Positions 1 through 8,933 of a stretch of 64,000 nt of DNA are shown piece after piece (positions within the stretch are counted from its first letter, which is position 1; each line of letters begins with the position of its first letter). Under the pieces are notes generated by a model, which searched no databases, was not told where the DNA came from, and worked only from the letters and a program-made list of their open reading frames with translations. A program made the translations under genes and the position numbers. The stretch spans positions 124,001 through 188,000 of the forward strand of contig BPKO01000006.1 in NCBI GenBank assembly GCA_026005175.1, given 5' to 3'. The stretch is from Candidatus Tectimicrobiota bacterium. GTDB taxonomy: Bacteria > Tectomicrobia > Entotheonellia > Entotheonellales > Entotheonellaceae.

Positions 1-30
1 GCCCAGGTGCTGCCTAACCGGTAATCCCTG

Positions 31-64
31 GGGTCCGCAGGGCGCACCCGTGCTCTGCGGCCCC
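31..64. other. GC-rich hairpin ahead of the nos genes
   Basis: An inverted repeat pairs CCGCAG (35-40) with CTGCGG (55-60) and extends outward as GGG (31-33) with CCC (62-64), across an eight-base loop. There is no T tract, so it is not a textbook intrinsic terminator. It could stabilise an mRNA end or weaken read-through. A short in-frame tail ending in TAA at 15-17 may be the last codons of an upstream gene. nosZ would be expected there, but too little is visible to name it. Confidence 0.4.
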
Positions 65-84
65 CCCACGAGAAAGGAGAGACC

Positions 85-750
85 ATGGCCGAGACGCTGG
101 AAAAGCTGCTGGGGCCGCGCACCCCGGCCGAGCTGATGGCCCAGCACCGCTGGCGCTACCGGCTGCCCACGCTGTTTATGGGTCTGGCCGGCTTCTGCCT
201 GCTGGTGTCGATTTTTTTGCCGTACTGGCGCATGACCCTGCTCGCCCCGCAGTACCCGGGCGGGCTGCACGTGCACGTCTACGTCAACCGCCTCAGCGGC
301 GACGTGCGCGAGATCGACCTGCTCAACCACTACATCGGCATGCGGCCGCTGGGAGAAGCGGCGCAGCTGGAGCGCTCGCTAAGCATTTTTGCCATTGCCG
401 TGCTGGCCCTGCTGCTGGTGGCCACCGTTTACGTGCACAACCAGTTCGCTGCCCTGCTGTCGCTGCCGGCGATGCTCTTTCCCGCTATCTTTCTTGCCGA
501 TCTCGCTTTCTGGCTGCGCAACTACGGGCAGAACCTCGACCCGCGCGCGCCGCTAAGCAGCGCCATCAAGCCCTTCGTGCCACCCCTGCTGGGCGAGGGC
601 AGGGTGGGGCAGTTCCGCACCGTGGCCGCTCTGGACACCGGCTTTTACCTGGCCGCCTTGGCGGCACTGCTTATTCTCGTTGGCCTCTACTGCCACCGCC
701 GCGCCTACAAGCCGCTGGTGGAGGCGCAGCTGGCCCAGGAAAGGGAGTAA
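85..750 (+). CDS. nosB: NosB-like four-helix membrane protein of the nos cluster
   Basis: This 221-residue protein has four likely membrane helices (about 28-48, 99-118, 122-145 and 187-207). A periplasmic segment between helices 1 and 2 contains YPGGL and a LLNHYIGM motif. Proteins of this kind sit between nosZ and nosD in atypical (clade II) nitrous-oxide reductase clusters and are usually called NosB; their biochemical role is unknown. The start is fixed by AGAAAGGAGAG just upstream of ATG 85. The stop is followed almost at once by the GTG of nosD, so the two are translated from one message. The name rests on context and motif, not on a tested function. Confidence 0.6.
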   Translation: MAETLEKLLGPRTPAELMAQHRWRYRLPTLFMGLAGFCLLVSIFLPYWRMTLLAPQYPGGLHVHVYVNRLSGDVREIDLLNHYIGMRPLGEAAQLERSLSIFAIAVLALLLVATVYVHNQFAALLSLPAMLFPAIFLADLAFWLRNYGQNLDPRAPLSSAIKPFVPPLLGEGRVGQFRTVAALDTGFYLAALAALLILVGLYCHRRAYKPLVEAQLAQERE

Positions 751-751
751 C

Positions 752-3025
752 GTGCGCCGCGCTCGCTGCTGGGCTGTGGTGCTGGGGCTGCTGGTGGGGC
801 TGCGCGCTCCGGGGTGGGCGCGCACCCTGGTGGTGTCGCCGCAAGGGCCTTTCACTACCCCGGCGGCGGCTCTCGCTGCTGCCCAAGCCGGCGATACCAT
901 CGAGGTGCAAGGGGGCACCTACGCCGGGCCGCTGGTGGTGGACAAGCGGGTGCGGCTCGTCGGCCGCGACTGGCCGGTGCTCGACGGCGGCGGCCGCGGC
1001 ACGGTGGTCAAGCTGACCGCTGCCGGCATCGTCTTCAGCGGCTTTGTCATCCGCGGCAGCGGGGCCTCGCTCGACCAGGAAAACTCCGGTATCGCCGTAG
1101 AAGCGCCCGACGTGGTAGTGGCACACAACCGGCTCGCAGACACCCTCTTTGGCATTTACCTGCGCCAGGCACCAGGGAGTGTCATCCGCGGCAACGTTAT
1201 TGACGGCAAGGCGCTGCCCGTGCCGCGGCGCGGTGACGCCATCCGCGTCTGGTACAGCAACGGCGTGCACATCACCGGCAACACGGTGCGCCGCGGCCGC
1301 GACGTGGTGCTCTGGTATTCGACGGCCCTCAGCGTGCGCGACAACGTGGTCCAAGACGGCCGCTACGGCCTGCACTTCATGTACTGCGACGATGCCCGCA
1401 TCGAGCACAACCTGCTCAGCGGCAACTCCGTAGGGGCCTTTCTCATGTACAGCCGCCGGCTGCACCTGCACCGCAACACCATCGCCCACAACCGCGGCCC
1501 CAGCGGCTACGGGGTGGGGCTCAAGGACATGGACGATGCCGTGCTCGCGGCCAATCTCTTTTTGGACAACCGCGTCGGCGCCTTTGTCGACAACTCGCCG
1601 CGCGAAGTGACCAGCACCACCCGCTTTCAGGACAACGTCTTTGCCTTCAACGACACCGGCGTCAGCCTGCTGCCTTCGGTGCGGCGCAACTTCTTCAGCA
1701 ACAACAGCTTCATCGACAACGGCGAGCACGTGCAGGTGGCCGGCGGTGGGCAGCTGCGCGGCAACGTCTGGCGCGGCAACTTCTGGAGCGACTACGCCGG
1801 CTTTGACGCCGACGGCGACGGCACGGGCGACCTGCCTTACCGTGCCGAGCGCCTCTTCGAAGACCTGCTCGACCGCTATCCCTCGCTGCGCCTCTTTCTG
1901 GGAAGCCCGGCCGCGCAGGCCATCGACTTTGCAGCGCGCGCCTTCCCTCTGGTAAGGCCGCAGCCCAAGCTGGTGGACCCGGCACCGCGGATGGCCCCGG
2001 CGCTGCCGCAGGGGTTGCCTGCCCTGCCGCGGCCGCGGCGCTGGCCCCTGGCCCTCAGCGCCACCGGGCTGCTGGCCGCCGGCGCCCTGCTTGCCCTCTT
2101 TACCCGCTGGCCGCCGCGCGTGCCGGCGCCTGCTGCCCCGCCCTCCGGAAGCGATCCCATGCTCGCGGTCAAGGCGCTGACGGTGCGCTACGGCTCGCTG
2201 CGGGCCGTGGCGCAGGTCTCCTTTGAGGTGCGCGCCGGCGAGGCGGTGGCCTTGTGGGGGCCCAACGGCGCCGGCAAGACCACGGTGCTGCGCTGCCTGC
2301 TCGGCCTCTTGCCTTACCAGGGGGAGGTGCGGGTTGCCGGCCTTGACCCGCGCCGCCAGGGCAAAGCAGCGCGCCGCCATGTGGGCTTCGTGCCGCAGGA
2401 GCTGCACTTCCACGACGACCTCAGCGTGCAGGAAACGCTGCAGCTCTACGCCCGGCTGAAAAAAGCCGTCCCTGACGCCGCCCTGCTGCAGCGCCTGGGG
2501 CTGGCCGCCTGCCTGCCGCAGCGCGTAGGGGAGCTGTCGGGCGGTATGAAGCAGCGCCTGGCACTGGCCGTTGCTCTGCTGGCCGATCCGCCGCTGCTGC
2601 TGCTCGACGAGCCCACTGCCAATCTTGACGCCGCGGCGCGTCAGGACTTCCTGCGCCTGGTGGCGGCGCTGCGGGCCAGCGGCAAGACCCTGATTTTCTC
2701 CTCGCACCGCCAAGAAGAAGTGCTGGCCCTTGCCGACCGCGTGCTGGTCTTGGACAAAGGGCGCTTGGTGGCCGACGCCGCGCCGGCGGCGCTGCGCCAG
2801 CTCCCGGCCTGGCAGGTCACCTTGCGCCTGCACCTCCCGGGTGACCGCCTTGAAGCGGCGCGTGCCACCCTGGCGGCGCACGGCTACGCCGCCCACCGCA
2901 ACGGCCGCAGCCTGTGTGTTGCCGTGCCTCCTGGGGACCGCGGCCGGCCCATTGCCTTGCTGCTGGAGGCGGGCATTCCGGTGCCGGACTTCGACCTCGA
3001 GCCGGGCAACCACGAGGAGGCGTGA
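752..3025 (+). CDS. nosD: NosD-NosF in-frame fusion: periplasmic copper-maturation protein joined to ABC ATPase
   Basis: One open frame of 757 residues encodes two normally separate maturation factors of nitrous-oxide reductase. Residues 1-25 form a signal peptide. Residues about 30-400 are right-handed beta-helix (NosD/CASH) repeats rich in N and G, as in DGGGRGTVVKL and RDNVVQDG. A membrane helix lies near 428-452. From Met470 (ATG 2159) there is a complete NosF-type ABC ATPase with Walker A GPNGAGKTT, signature LSGGMKQR, Walker B LLLLDEPTANLD and a switch histidine (SSHR). No stop separates the parts; the linker is Pro/Ala-rich. The topology works: NosD outside, helix, ATPase inside. Start is GTG 752 with GAAAGGGAG upstream. 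An internal restart at ATG 2159, with weak upstream GGAAG, could also release free NosF. Confidence 0.85.
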   Translation: MRRARCWAVVLGLLVGLRAPGWARTLVVSPQGPFTTPAAALAAAQAGDTIEVQGGTYAGPLVVDKRVRLVGRDWPVLDGGGRGTVVKLTAAGIVFSGFVIRGSGASLDQENSGIAVEAPDVVVAHNRLADTLFGIYLRQAPGSVIRGNVIDGKALPVPRRGDAIRVWYSNGVHITGNTVRRGRDVVLWYSTALSVRDNVVQDGRYGLHFMYCDDARIEHNLLSGNSVGAFLMYSRRLHLHRNTIAHNRGPSGYGVGLKDMDDAVLAANLFLDNRVGAFVDNSPREVTSTTRFQDNVFAFNDTGVSLLPSVRRNFFSNNSFIDNGEHVQVAGGGQLRGNVWRGNFWSDYAGFDADGDGTGDLPYRAERLFEDLLDRYPSLRLFLGSPAAQAIDFAARAFPLVRPQPKLVDPAPRMAPALPQGLPALPRPRRWPLALSATGLLAAGALLALFTRWPPRVPAPAAPPSGSDPMLAVKALTVRYGSLRAVAQVSFEVRAGEAVALWGPNGAGKTTVLRCLLGLLPYQGEVRVAGLDPRRQGKAARRHVGFVPQELHFHDDLSVQETLQLYARLKKAVPDAALLQRLGLAACLPQRVGELSGGMKQRLALAVALLADPPLLLLDEPTANLDAAARQDFLRLVAALRASGKTLIFSSHRQEEVLALADRVLVLDKGRLVADAAPAALRQLPAWQVTLRLHLPGDRLEAARATLAAHGYAAHRNGRSLCVAVPPGDRGRPIALLLEAGIPVPDFDLEPGNHEEA

Positions 3026-3028
3026 GCC

Positions 3029-3863
3029 ATGCCCGATCTGACCGGTGTCCTTACCCTGGCGCAGAAAGAACTGCGCGACGCGCGGCGCAACCGCTGGTTT
3101 GTACTCTATAGCGTCGCTTTTGCCGGCCTGGCCCTGGCTCTGGCCGGGCTGGCCCTGGCCGGGGCAGGAAGCTACGGTCTGGCCGGCTTCAGCCGTACCG
3201 CCGCCAGCCTCATTAACCTGGTGATGCTCGTCGTGCCCCTCATGGGGCTGACGCTTGGCGCGCTGAGCCTGACCGGCGAGCGCGAGAAGGGCACGCTGCT
3301 TTATTTGCTGGCGCAACCCATCACGACAACGGAAGTGCTGCTGGGCAAGTCTCTAGGGCTGGCCCTGGCGCTGCTGCTGACCCTGGCAGGGGGCTTTGGC
3401 CTCAGCGGCCTGCTCATCGCCTGGCAGGGGGGGCACCGCAGCCGCCAGCACCTACCTGGCGGTGGTGGCCCTGGCGTTTCTTCTTGCCCTGGCCAGCCTC
3501 GGCCTTGGCCTGCTGCTTTCGGCTGCGGTGCGGCGCGCCGCCACTGCCCTGGGGCTGGCCCTCTTCTTGTGGCTGGTGCTGGTGCTCTTTGGCGATCTGG
3601 GCCTTATGGGCACTGCCGTGGTGCTCAGGCTCGGCCCCGGCGAGCTCCTGGCCCTGACCCTGCTCAACCCGCTGCAGGGGTTCAAAATGGCCGCCATCCT
3701 GGCCACCGGCAGCAGCCTGGAGGTGCTGGGGCCGGCAGGACTCTACGCCATGCGCACATACGGCGCGCTGCTGCTGCCGCTGCTGCCAGGGCTGCTGCTG
3801 CTGTGGGCAGCGGTACCGCTGCTGCTCACCGCCCTGGTATTTCGCCATCGAGGAGCCCGGTGA
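3029..3863 (+). CDS. nosY: NosY permease of the Cu-site maturation ABC transporter, frame broken at a G7 run
   Basis: NosY is the membrane partner of NosF and, with NosD, supports assembly of the CuZ sulfide-copper centre. The first part (MPDLTGVLTLAQKELRDARR) has the usual ABC-2 permease start and ends at LLIAWQGG. The rest, from about GTAAASTYLAVVALAFLLAL to FRHRGAR and TGA 3861-3863, lies one base forward. The break is in seven Gs at 3427-3433; six Gs would give one continuous permease of about 277 residues with six helices. The stop overlaps the ATG of nosL (TGATG). The start follows the fused nosDF gene by three bases. Given many similar breaks in this window, an assembly or sequencing insertion is the simplest reading. 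Confidence 0.8.
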
Positions 3864-4354
3864 TGTGGAACGCCATGGCCGTGGTGCTGCTGCTCGCCTT
3901 GCTAGGTGCCGGCTGCCGTTCCTCGGTAGACCCCGACGCCCCGCCCGACATCCGCTACGGCGAAGACGCCTGCGATCAGTGCCGCATGCTCATCAGCGAG
4001 CCGCGCTACGCCGCGGCTTACGTGACGCGGCAGGGAGAGGTGCGGCGCTTTGACGACATTGGCGACATGCTGCTTTACGACGCAGCCCACGGCGAGGAAG
4101 TGCTCAGGTTCTGGGTGCACGACTACGCCACCGCGGCCTGGCTGCCGGCGGCGCAGGCGGTCTTTGTTTACAGCCGGGCGCTGTCCACTCCCATGGCGCA
4201 TGGCATTGTTGCCTTCGGTGACCCGCAGCCGGCCAGAGAGCTGGCCGCCCGGGTGCAGGGAGAGATTTTAAGCTTTGCCGAGCTGCGCCGCCGCGCCGCC
4301 GCGGGCCACCTGAAGGTCGAGCACGGGCCTGCGGGAAGCCACACCCACCGGTGA
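3863..4354 (+). CDS. nosL: NosL copper-binding lipoprotein
   Basis: NosL is an outer-facing lipoprotein that delivers Cu(I) for maturation of nitrous-oxide reductase. The 163-residue product starts with a lipoprotein signal ending LLGAGC (lipidated Cys18). It carries the family metal motif CDQCRM at 37-42, followed by ISEPRYAAAY, FDDIGDML and WVHDY. The ATG overlaps the nosY stop as TGATG, so translation is coupled. It is the last gene of the cluster; the next gene converges on it ten bases downstream. Both cysteines and the methionine of the copper motif are present, so it should be functional. Confidence 0.9.
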   Translation: MWNAMAVVLLLALLGAGCRSSVDPDAPPDIRYGEDACDQCRMLISEPRYAAAYVTRQGEVRRFDDIGDMLLYDAAHGEEVLRFWVHDYATAAWLPAAQAVFVYSRALSTPMAHGIVAFGDPQPARELAARVQGEILSFAELRRRAAAGHLKVEHGPAGSHTHR

Positions 4355-4364
4355 GCCGCCGCGT

Positions 4365-5987
4365 CTATGGCCACAGGGCGCGGGCCAGCCGCGCGTCGCG
4401 GCCGTAGATGTCGCGGCGAAAGTGCACCGTGCCGTCCGCTTCTGCCCACGCCGTCCAGTAAAGCAAATGCACCGGGATGGGCTGCGGCAGCACCACCGTT
4501 TGCTCCTTCCCCCGTGCGAGGGCCTCGAGGATAGTGTCGCGGTTCCACTTGGGATGGTCCTTGAGCAAGTAGAAGGCCAGCTCTAGTGCTTTCTCGAGGC
4601 GGATGCAGCCCGAGCTGAAGGTCCGCTCCGACTTGGCAAACAGCTCCCGTGCCGGCGTGTCGTGGAGGTAGACGTTAAAGGGGTTAGGGAACATGAACTT
4701 GACCCGCCCCAGGGCGTTTTGGGGACCGGGGTCCTGGCGCAGGCGGTAGGGAAAGCGCTGCGCCGTAACGCGGGACCAGTCGATGCGCTGGGGATCGAGC
4801 TCACGGGTCTCGGCGCCCCAGCCCTGCAACACCCGGATCCCCTGGCGAGTCAGGTAAGTGGGGTCTTTCTGAATAAGGGGCAGGAGGTCCTGCACGGCAA
4901 TGCGCGGCGGCACGTGCCAGGAGGGGTTGAGCACGAGATAGGTCATGGTGCTGCTAAATACCGGGGTGCGGCGATAGTCACGGCCAACGACGACCCGCAT
5001 GTGCAGCACGCGGCGTCCCTCCTCGACGACTTCCAGCTCAAAACTGGCAATATTCACCAGCACGTAGCGCCGCCCAAGGTGAGCGGGCAGCCAGCGCCAC
5101 CGCTCGAGGTTGAGCGCGATCTGGCGCACGCGCTGGGGAGCCGGGACGTTGAGTGCCGCCAGCGTCGCCGCCCCAACGATGCCGTCTGCTTCCAGGCCGT
5201 GCCGGCGCTGGAAGCGGCGCACCGCCTCTTCTAGGGCTGCATCGAAATCCCCCCCGGCACCTGCTGTGGAGGGCAAGTCTCCGGTGGCGGCCAGCCGTCG
5301 GCGCAAGGCGGCAACCCGCGGGCCAGCATCGCCGCGCCGCAGGGCAGGGCCGGTGGACACGTGCGGCCAGCCGCCGGCAGCAGCCAGGGCGCGGTAGCGT
5401 GCCAGGGCCGCGCGCAGCCAGGCATAGCCGGGATGGGCAGGCAGCAGGGCCTGAAGACTGGCGCTGATCGTGTCGGTTTCCAAAGCCCGCTGAAGCACGG
5501 CAGCCAGGTCGGCCTCACGCCGGTTGGCATGCCACTCCGGGTCAAGGCGCACCGGGTCCACCTTCCCGGCCAGCAAGTGGGCGCCGTAGGTCAGAAAGGC
5601 GTCGGTGAGCAACAAGTCAAGGTCGGTAAGCAGCGCCGGCTGGGGGTGCTGGCGGGCTGCGGCAAGCAGTGCCTCGAGCTGACGGAGGTGGTAGGCCCCG
5701 GGGTCGAGCCCCTCACGCTCGGCGTCGCGGATGGCCGCAACGAGCTCCTCAGCCCGCGGCAGCAGGCCTTCGGCGCTGCTCCAGGCGGGCCAGTAGCCGC
5801 GGCGCTCGTAAAAGCGGGGCAGCACGACCGTCGCGTAAAGGGGCGTGCTGCCCACGCGCAGGGGCAGCGATTCTCCAGCCGCTTCGATGCGGCTGCGCAG
5901 CCGCTCGCGCACCGCTTCCGGAAGGCTTTGGGCCCTGGCGAGAAAACCCACGCTGACCACCAGCCAGATCGCCAGGAGCCACCGCAT
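4365..5987 (-). CDS. L,D-transpeptidase of the YcbB/LdtD type
   Basis: This 540-residue exported enzyme should form 3-3 cross-links in peptidoglycan or attach proteins to it. After a signal peptide (MRWLLAIWLVVSVGFLARA) comes an N-terminal scaffold region, then a peptidoglycan-binding repeat (about 230-300, with LRRGDAGPRVAALRRRL), then the YkuD catalytic domain. The active-site string HDTP...SSGCIRLE is complete, with Cys near residue 458. Domain order and length match the YcbB family. I chose ATG 5987, which has AAGGAGGAGG upstream and begins the signal peptide, over an upstream in-frame start. It follows the cyclase gene by 19 bases and probably shares its message. Confidence 0.88.
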   Translation of the reverse strand: MRWLLAIWLVVSVGFLARAQSLPEAVRERLRSRIEAAGESLPLRVGSTPLYATVVLPRFYERRGYWPAWSSAEGLLPRAEELVAAIRDAEREGLDPGAYHLRQLEALLAAARQHPQPALLTDLDLLLTDAFLTYGAHLLAGKVDPVRLDPEWHANRREADLAAVLQRALETDTISASLQALLPAHPGYAWLRAALARYRALAAAGGWPHVSTGPALRRGDAGPRVAALRRRLAATGDLPSTAGAGGDFDAALEEAVRRFQRRHGLEADGIVGAATLAALNVPAPQRVRQIALNLERWRWLPAHLGRRYVLVNIASFELEVVEEGRRVLHMRVVVGRDYRRTPVFSSTMTYLVLNPSWHVPPRIAVQDLLPLIQKDPTYLTRQGIRVLQGWGAETRELDPQRIDWSRVTAQRFPYRLRQDPGPQNALGRVKFMFPNPFNVYLHDTPARELFAKSERTFSSGCIRLEKALELAFYLLKDHPKWNRDTILEALARGKEQTVVLPQPIPVHLLYWTAWAEADGTVHFRRDIYGRDARLARALWP

Positions 5988-6006
5988 CCTCAGCCTCCTC
6001 CTTCTC

Positions 6007-7743
6007 TTATCGTTCAGGCATGCCGGGGTCGCGGCCGACGAGGCGGGCGGCAAGGGCGTGCACGTCGTAGATGACGTAAATGCGCAGCGGCTCCTCCCGG
6101 TTGCGCACGGCGATCTCGTGACAGGGATAGGCGGCCACCTCGAGCTGCGCCTGCTGCGCCACGCGCTCCGAGAGAATGAGCGGGCAATCGTACGTCTTGG
6201 TCAGCTCCTCGAGCCGGCTGGCCACGTGCACCGTATCTCCCACCGCCGTCAGGTAGGTGGCTTCGGCATATCCCATGCGGCCGACCACCGCCGGCCCGCT
6301 GTGCACGCCGATGCCCATGCGCAGGGGAGCAGGCAGCTCCTCGGCCAGCGTCTGGCTAAGCGCCTCCAGGCTGCGCAGCATGGCACTGGCGGCGCGCAGC
6401 GCCTGCCGGCACCCTTCGGCTTCCCCTTGCTCGATGCCAAAGAGGGCCATGACGCCGTCGCCGGTAAACTGGTTCACCAGGCCGCCAGTTCCTCGCACCG
6501 CCTCGCCAATGGCGGCAAAGTAGCGATTGAGGAAAAAGACCACGTCATAAGGCAGTTTGGGCTCGGCCAGGCGGGTAAAGCCGCGCAAGTCGGCAAAGAG
6601 CACGGCAAGCTCGCGCTCTTCGCCGGCAGCGTAGCGAGGACTGGCAACGCCGGCCCTGGGGCTCACTTCAGGAGGCAGCAGGGGAACGACGCCCAGAGCC
6701 TGGCGCGGCCGCAGCTGGCAAGCCAGCCGCACGGTTGCCGGCACCCCAAGACGCGCCAGCACCCGCTGCTCTGCCGGGCTCGGCGGTGGCAGGGCCTGCG
6801 CTCCGTGGGTGACGCGCACGCGGCAGGTAGAGCAGCGGCCCCGCCCGCCGCACACCGAGGCGTGGGCAATGCCAGCCTGGCGGCTGGCTTCAAGCACCGA
6901 GAAGCCCAGCGGGACCACCACCCGCCGCCCGCCCGGGTAAGTGATCTCTACCGTGCCGCGGCGGCGCTCGCGGCGCTGCCGCACCCCGCGCGCCCCCAGC
7001 GTCAGCGCCACCGCCAGGCCAAACGCTGCGGGAATGATCTGCCGCGCACGGTTTAGCTGCTGGCGCGCTGCTGCCTGCGGGGCACGCGCCTCGCGCAGCA
7101 TGGCCTGCACCCAGGCCGGGTCACGGGCACGGATTGCCAGCTCGCGGCCGGCTTGCACGAACCCCAGCAGGGCCAGCACCGGTACCAGCAGCGCGGCGGC
7201 AAAGAGCAGCGGGGCCAGGCGGGCATGCCACGGCTTGAGCCGCAGCCAGAAGTAAAGGCCGGTGCTGCCGTGGACCCAGGCCAGCAGCAGCACCAGCGCC
7301 TGCTGCACCCCCAGGTCGGGGCGAGCGAGCCACAAGGCGGCCACCACGTAAGCGTAGGTGTCGTTTACCTCAAACCAGGCGTGTGCCAGGCGTGTGCCCA
7401 CCACGTGGGTGGTCAGCAAAAGCGGGATGAGCAGGCCGCAGCCCAGCTGCAGGGCTTCCCCCCAGGGCATGCGCAGGCGGCGGCGTTGGTAGAGGGCCCA
7501 GAGGGCCAAGCCGAGGTGTAGCAGCAGGGCGCCGTAAAGCGCCAGCGTGCCCAGCGGGTGGCGCCAGAGGGCAAGGAAGAGACGGCGCCCTGCCTCCATG
7601 GCGGCCAGGGAGACAAGGCCCAAGGCGTGGTTGAGGAGGTGGGTAAGGACAAACGTAAAAAGCATCAGGCCGCTGGCCAGCCGCAGGCGCCGTACCGTGG
7701 CGGCGGTAGGCCACCAGCGCGCCGCCAGGGAAGGGCTTCTCAC
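6007..7743 (-). CDS. Membrane class III nucleotide cyclase with a [2Fe-2S] ferredoxin domain
   Basis: The 578-residue protein has three parts. Residues 1-250 hold six or so membrane helices with conserved histidines (HLLNHALG, THVVG, WVHGS) reminiscent of the cytochrome b anchor of succinate dehydrogenase. Residues about 260-345 are a plant-type ferredoxin with CGGRGRCSTC and a fourth Cys in RLACQL. Residues about 365-560 are a class III adenylate/guanylate cyclase with both metal aspartates (FADLRGFT, FTGDGVMALFG). Such FeS-cyclases are thought to make cyclic nucleotide in response to electron flow or redox state; the input signal is inferred. The start is a GTG at 7743 with a GGGGG stretch upstream. 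It lies just downstream of the nitrilase gene on the same strand and just upstream of the L,D-transpeptidase. Confidence 0.88.
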   Translation of the reverse strand: MRSPSLAARWWPTAATVRRLRLASGLMLFTFVLTHLLNHALGLVSLAAMEAGRRLFLALWRHPLGTLALYGALLLHLGLALWALYQRRRLRMPWGEALQLGCGLLIPLLLTTHVVGTRLAHAWFEVNDTYAYVVAALWLARPDLGVQQALVLLLAWVHGSTGLYFWLRLKPWHARLAPLLFAAALLVPVLALLGFVQAGRELAIRARDPAWVQAMLREARAPQAAARQQLNRARQIIPAAFGLAVALTLGARGVRQRRERRRGTVEITYPGGRRVVVPLGFSVLEASRQAGIAHASVCGGRGRCSTCRVRVTHGAQALPPPSPAEQRVLARLGVPATVRLACQLRPRQALGVVPLLPPEVSPRAGVASPRYAAGEERELAVLFADLRGFTRLAEPKLPYDVVFFLNRYFAAIGEAVRGTGGLVNQFTGDGVMALFGIEQGEAEGCRQALRAASAMLRSLEALSQTLAEELPAPLRMGIGVHSGPAVVGRMGYAEATYLTAVGDTVHVASRLEELTKTYDCPLILSERVAQQAQLEVAAYPCHEIAVRNREEPLRIYVIYDVHALAARLVGRDPGMPER

Positions 7744-7760
7744 GGATGCGGCCCCCTGAT

Positions 7761-8849
7761 TTAGCGTGCCGCGGCAGCCAGGGCCTGCTCGGCGTAGTCG
7801 AGCACCTGCTCTGGACTGAGGCGGTAGCGCCGCGCGATCTCCTCCAGACGCCGCTGCCAGGCAGCCGGCGGCCCGTCCAAAAGACGGCGAGCCGCCACCA
7901 GCGGCCAGGGCTCCTCACGCACCTGAAGGGCCAAAAGGTCGGCGCGCGCGTAGTGGCCCACGCAGTCAAAGTAGGCCTTGGCCAGGCGCCGCTCCTCGGC
8001 ATCGAGTGTTGCGCTCACCAACGCCTCCTGCTCGAAGACCGGCTCCGCCAGGTAAACCCCGGCAGGGTTGAGGACACAGCTGCCGCCCACCGCCAGGTTG
8101 TAGCGCATCTCGGCTTGCAGCGCCGCGGGAATCGCCTCAGGCGGCAGGTACCAGCTCGAGGACACCACAAAGGCCTGGTTCTCGATGGCGTACTCGCGAA
8201 TGGCCGGCTCGAGGTCCGAACGGCTCGAGCGCGGCTCGGGCCGCTTGTCGCCCAGGTGCCGCTCTACCGCCCACCAGCCCGGCCACACCGCGCAGTGGAT
8301 CTCCTCGCCTTTTTGCGCCATGGCAGCGCGCAGCAGGGTCATGTGGTGCTCGTAGCAAATAAGGCCACCCACCACGCCAATGTCGAGGGCAAAGACGACG
8401 ATGTCGGCAGCATCCCCCATGCCCCAGTAAACGCGCTCGGAGTGGGTGGGCATGAGCTTGCGGTGGCGGCCCACGTAGCCTTTGTCACGGTCGAAAAAAA
8501 GTAGGGTGTTATAGAGCGTCAGACTGCCCGGCCGGTCGTCAAGTTCGTTGCAGCCCACCACGCAGTGCACGCCACAGCGGCGGGCCTCGGCCTCAATAGC
8601 GCGCGTGGCCTCATCGCCCACGCGCAGGGCGCTTTTTTGCATCTCCACCACCAGCTCGGTGGAGCGCTTCACCGACACGGCGCCGCGCCAGAAGGGGTAA
8701 GCGGCAAAATACGTCTCCGGAAAGACCAGCAAGTCGATGCCCTGCTCGCCCGCCAGGCGGATGTAGTGCAGGGTTTTTTCCAGAGTGCCGATTTTGTCGA
8801 AAAACCGCGGCGCGATCTGCGCTGCGGCCACACGAACTTGCTCGCGCAT
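7761..8849 (-). CDS. Nitrilase-family C-N hydrolase
   Basis: The 362-residue enzyme belongs to the nitrilase branch that hydrolyses nitriles to carboxylic acid and ammonia. The catalytic triad is visible: Glu45 (FPETYF), Lys131 (HRKLMPTHSER) and Cys165 (GGLICYEHHM). True nitrilases mostly have Trp after the catalytic Cys (CWE); here it is Tyr, so the substrate range may differ. The long C-terminal tail after residue 300 is typical of nitrilases rather than amidases. ATG 8849 is preferred because GGAGGGAGGAGG lies just upstream and the promoter at 8905-8933 would start the message downstream of any longer in-frame start. It is the first gene of a probable three-gene unit with the cyclase and transpeptidase. 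Confidence 0.85.
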   Translation of the reverse strand: MREQVRVAAAQIAPRFFDKIGTLEKTLHYIRLAGEQGIDLLVFPETYFAAYPFWRGAVSVKRSTELVVEMQKSALRVGDEATRAIEAEARRCGVHCVVGCNELDDRPGSLTLYNTLLFFDRDKGYVGRHRKLMPTHSERVYWGMGDAADIVVFALDIGVVGGLICYEHHMTLLRAAMAQKGEEIHCAVWPGWWAVERHLGDKRPEPRSSRSDLEPAIREYAIENQAFVVSSSWYLPPEAIPAALQAEMRYNLAVGGSCVLNPAGVYLAEPVFEQEALVSATLDAEERRLAKAYFDCVGHYARADLLALQVREEPWPLVAARRLLDGPPAAWQRRLEEIARRYRLSPEQVLDYAEQALAAAAR

Positions 8850-8904
8850 GGCGCGCCTCCTCCCTCCACAGGGTTGCCTTCGTAGCCGCCCATTTGCCTT
8901 TACG

Positions 8905-8933
8905 ACTATACAGGCCAAAGGACACCCCGACAA
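8905..8933 (-). promoter_or_regulatory. Sigma-70-type promoter for the nitrilase gene
   Basis: On the minus strand TTGTCG (8933-8928) is followed after exactly 17 bases by TATAGT (8910-8905). Transcription would start near 8898, about 50 bases before the nitrilase ATG at 8849. Confidence 0.6.

Noticed and set aside
671-3316. An 881-codon minus-strand frame opposite the nos genes
   Set aside because: Antisense shadow of nosD-nosF caused by high GC; rich in Gln, Arg, His and Ala and without any family motif, while the plus strand has complete NosD and NosF motifs.
3427-3433. Programmed frameshifting in nosY
   Set aside because: A run of seven Gs is a typical indel-prone site, no stimulatory structure is evident, and the same type of break occurs in many unrelated genes here.
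3029-4354. A NosY-NosL fusion read in one frame
   Set aside because: The joined frame passes through Arg/Pro-rich nonsense between 3434 and 3862; the correct NosY C-terminus lies in the other frame and stops at 3863, overlapping the nosL ATG.
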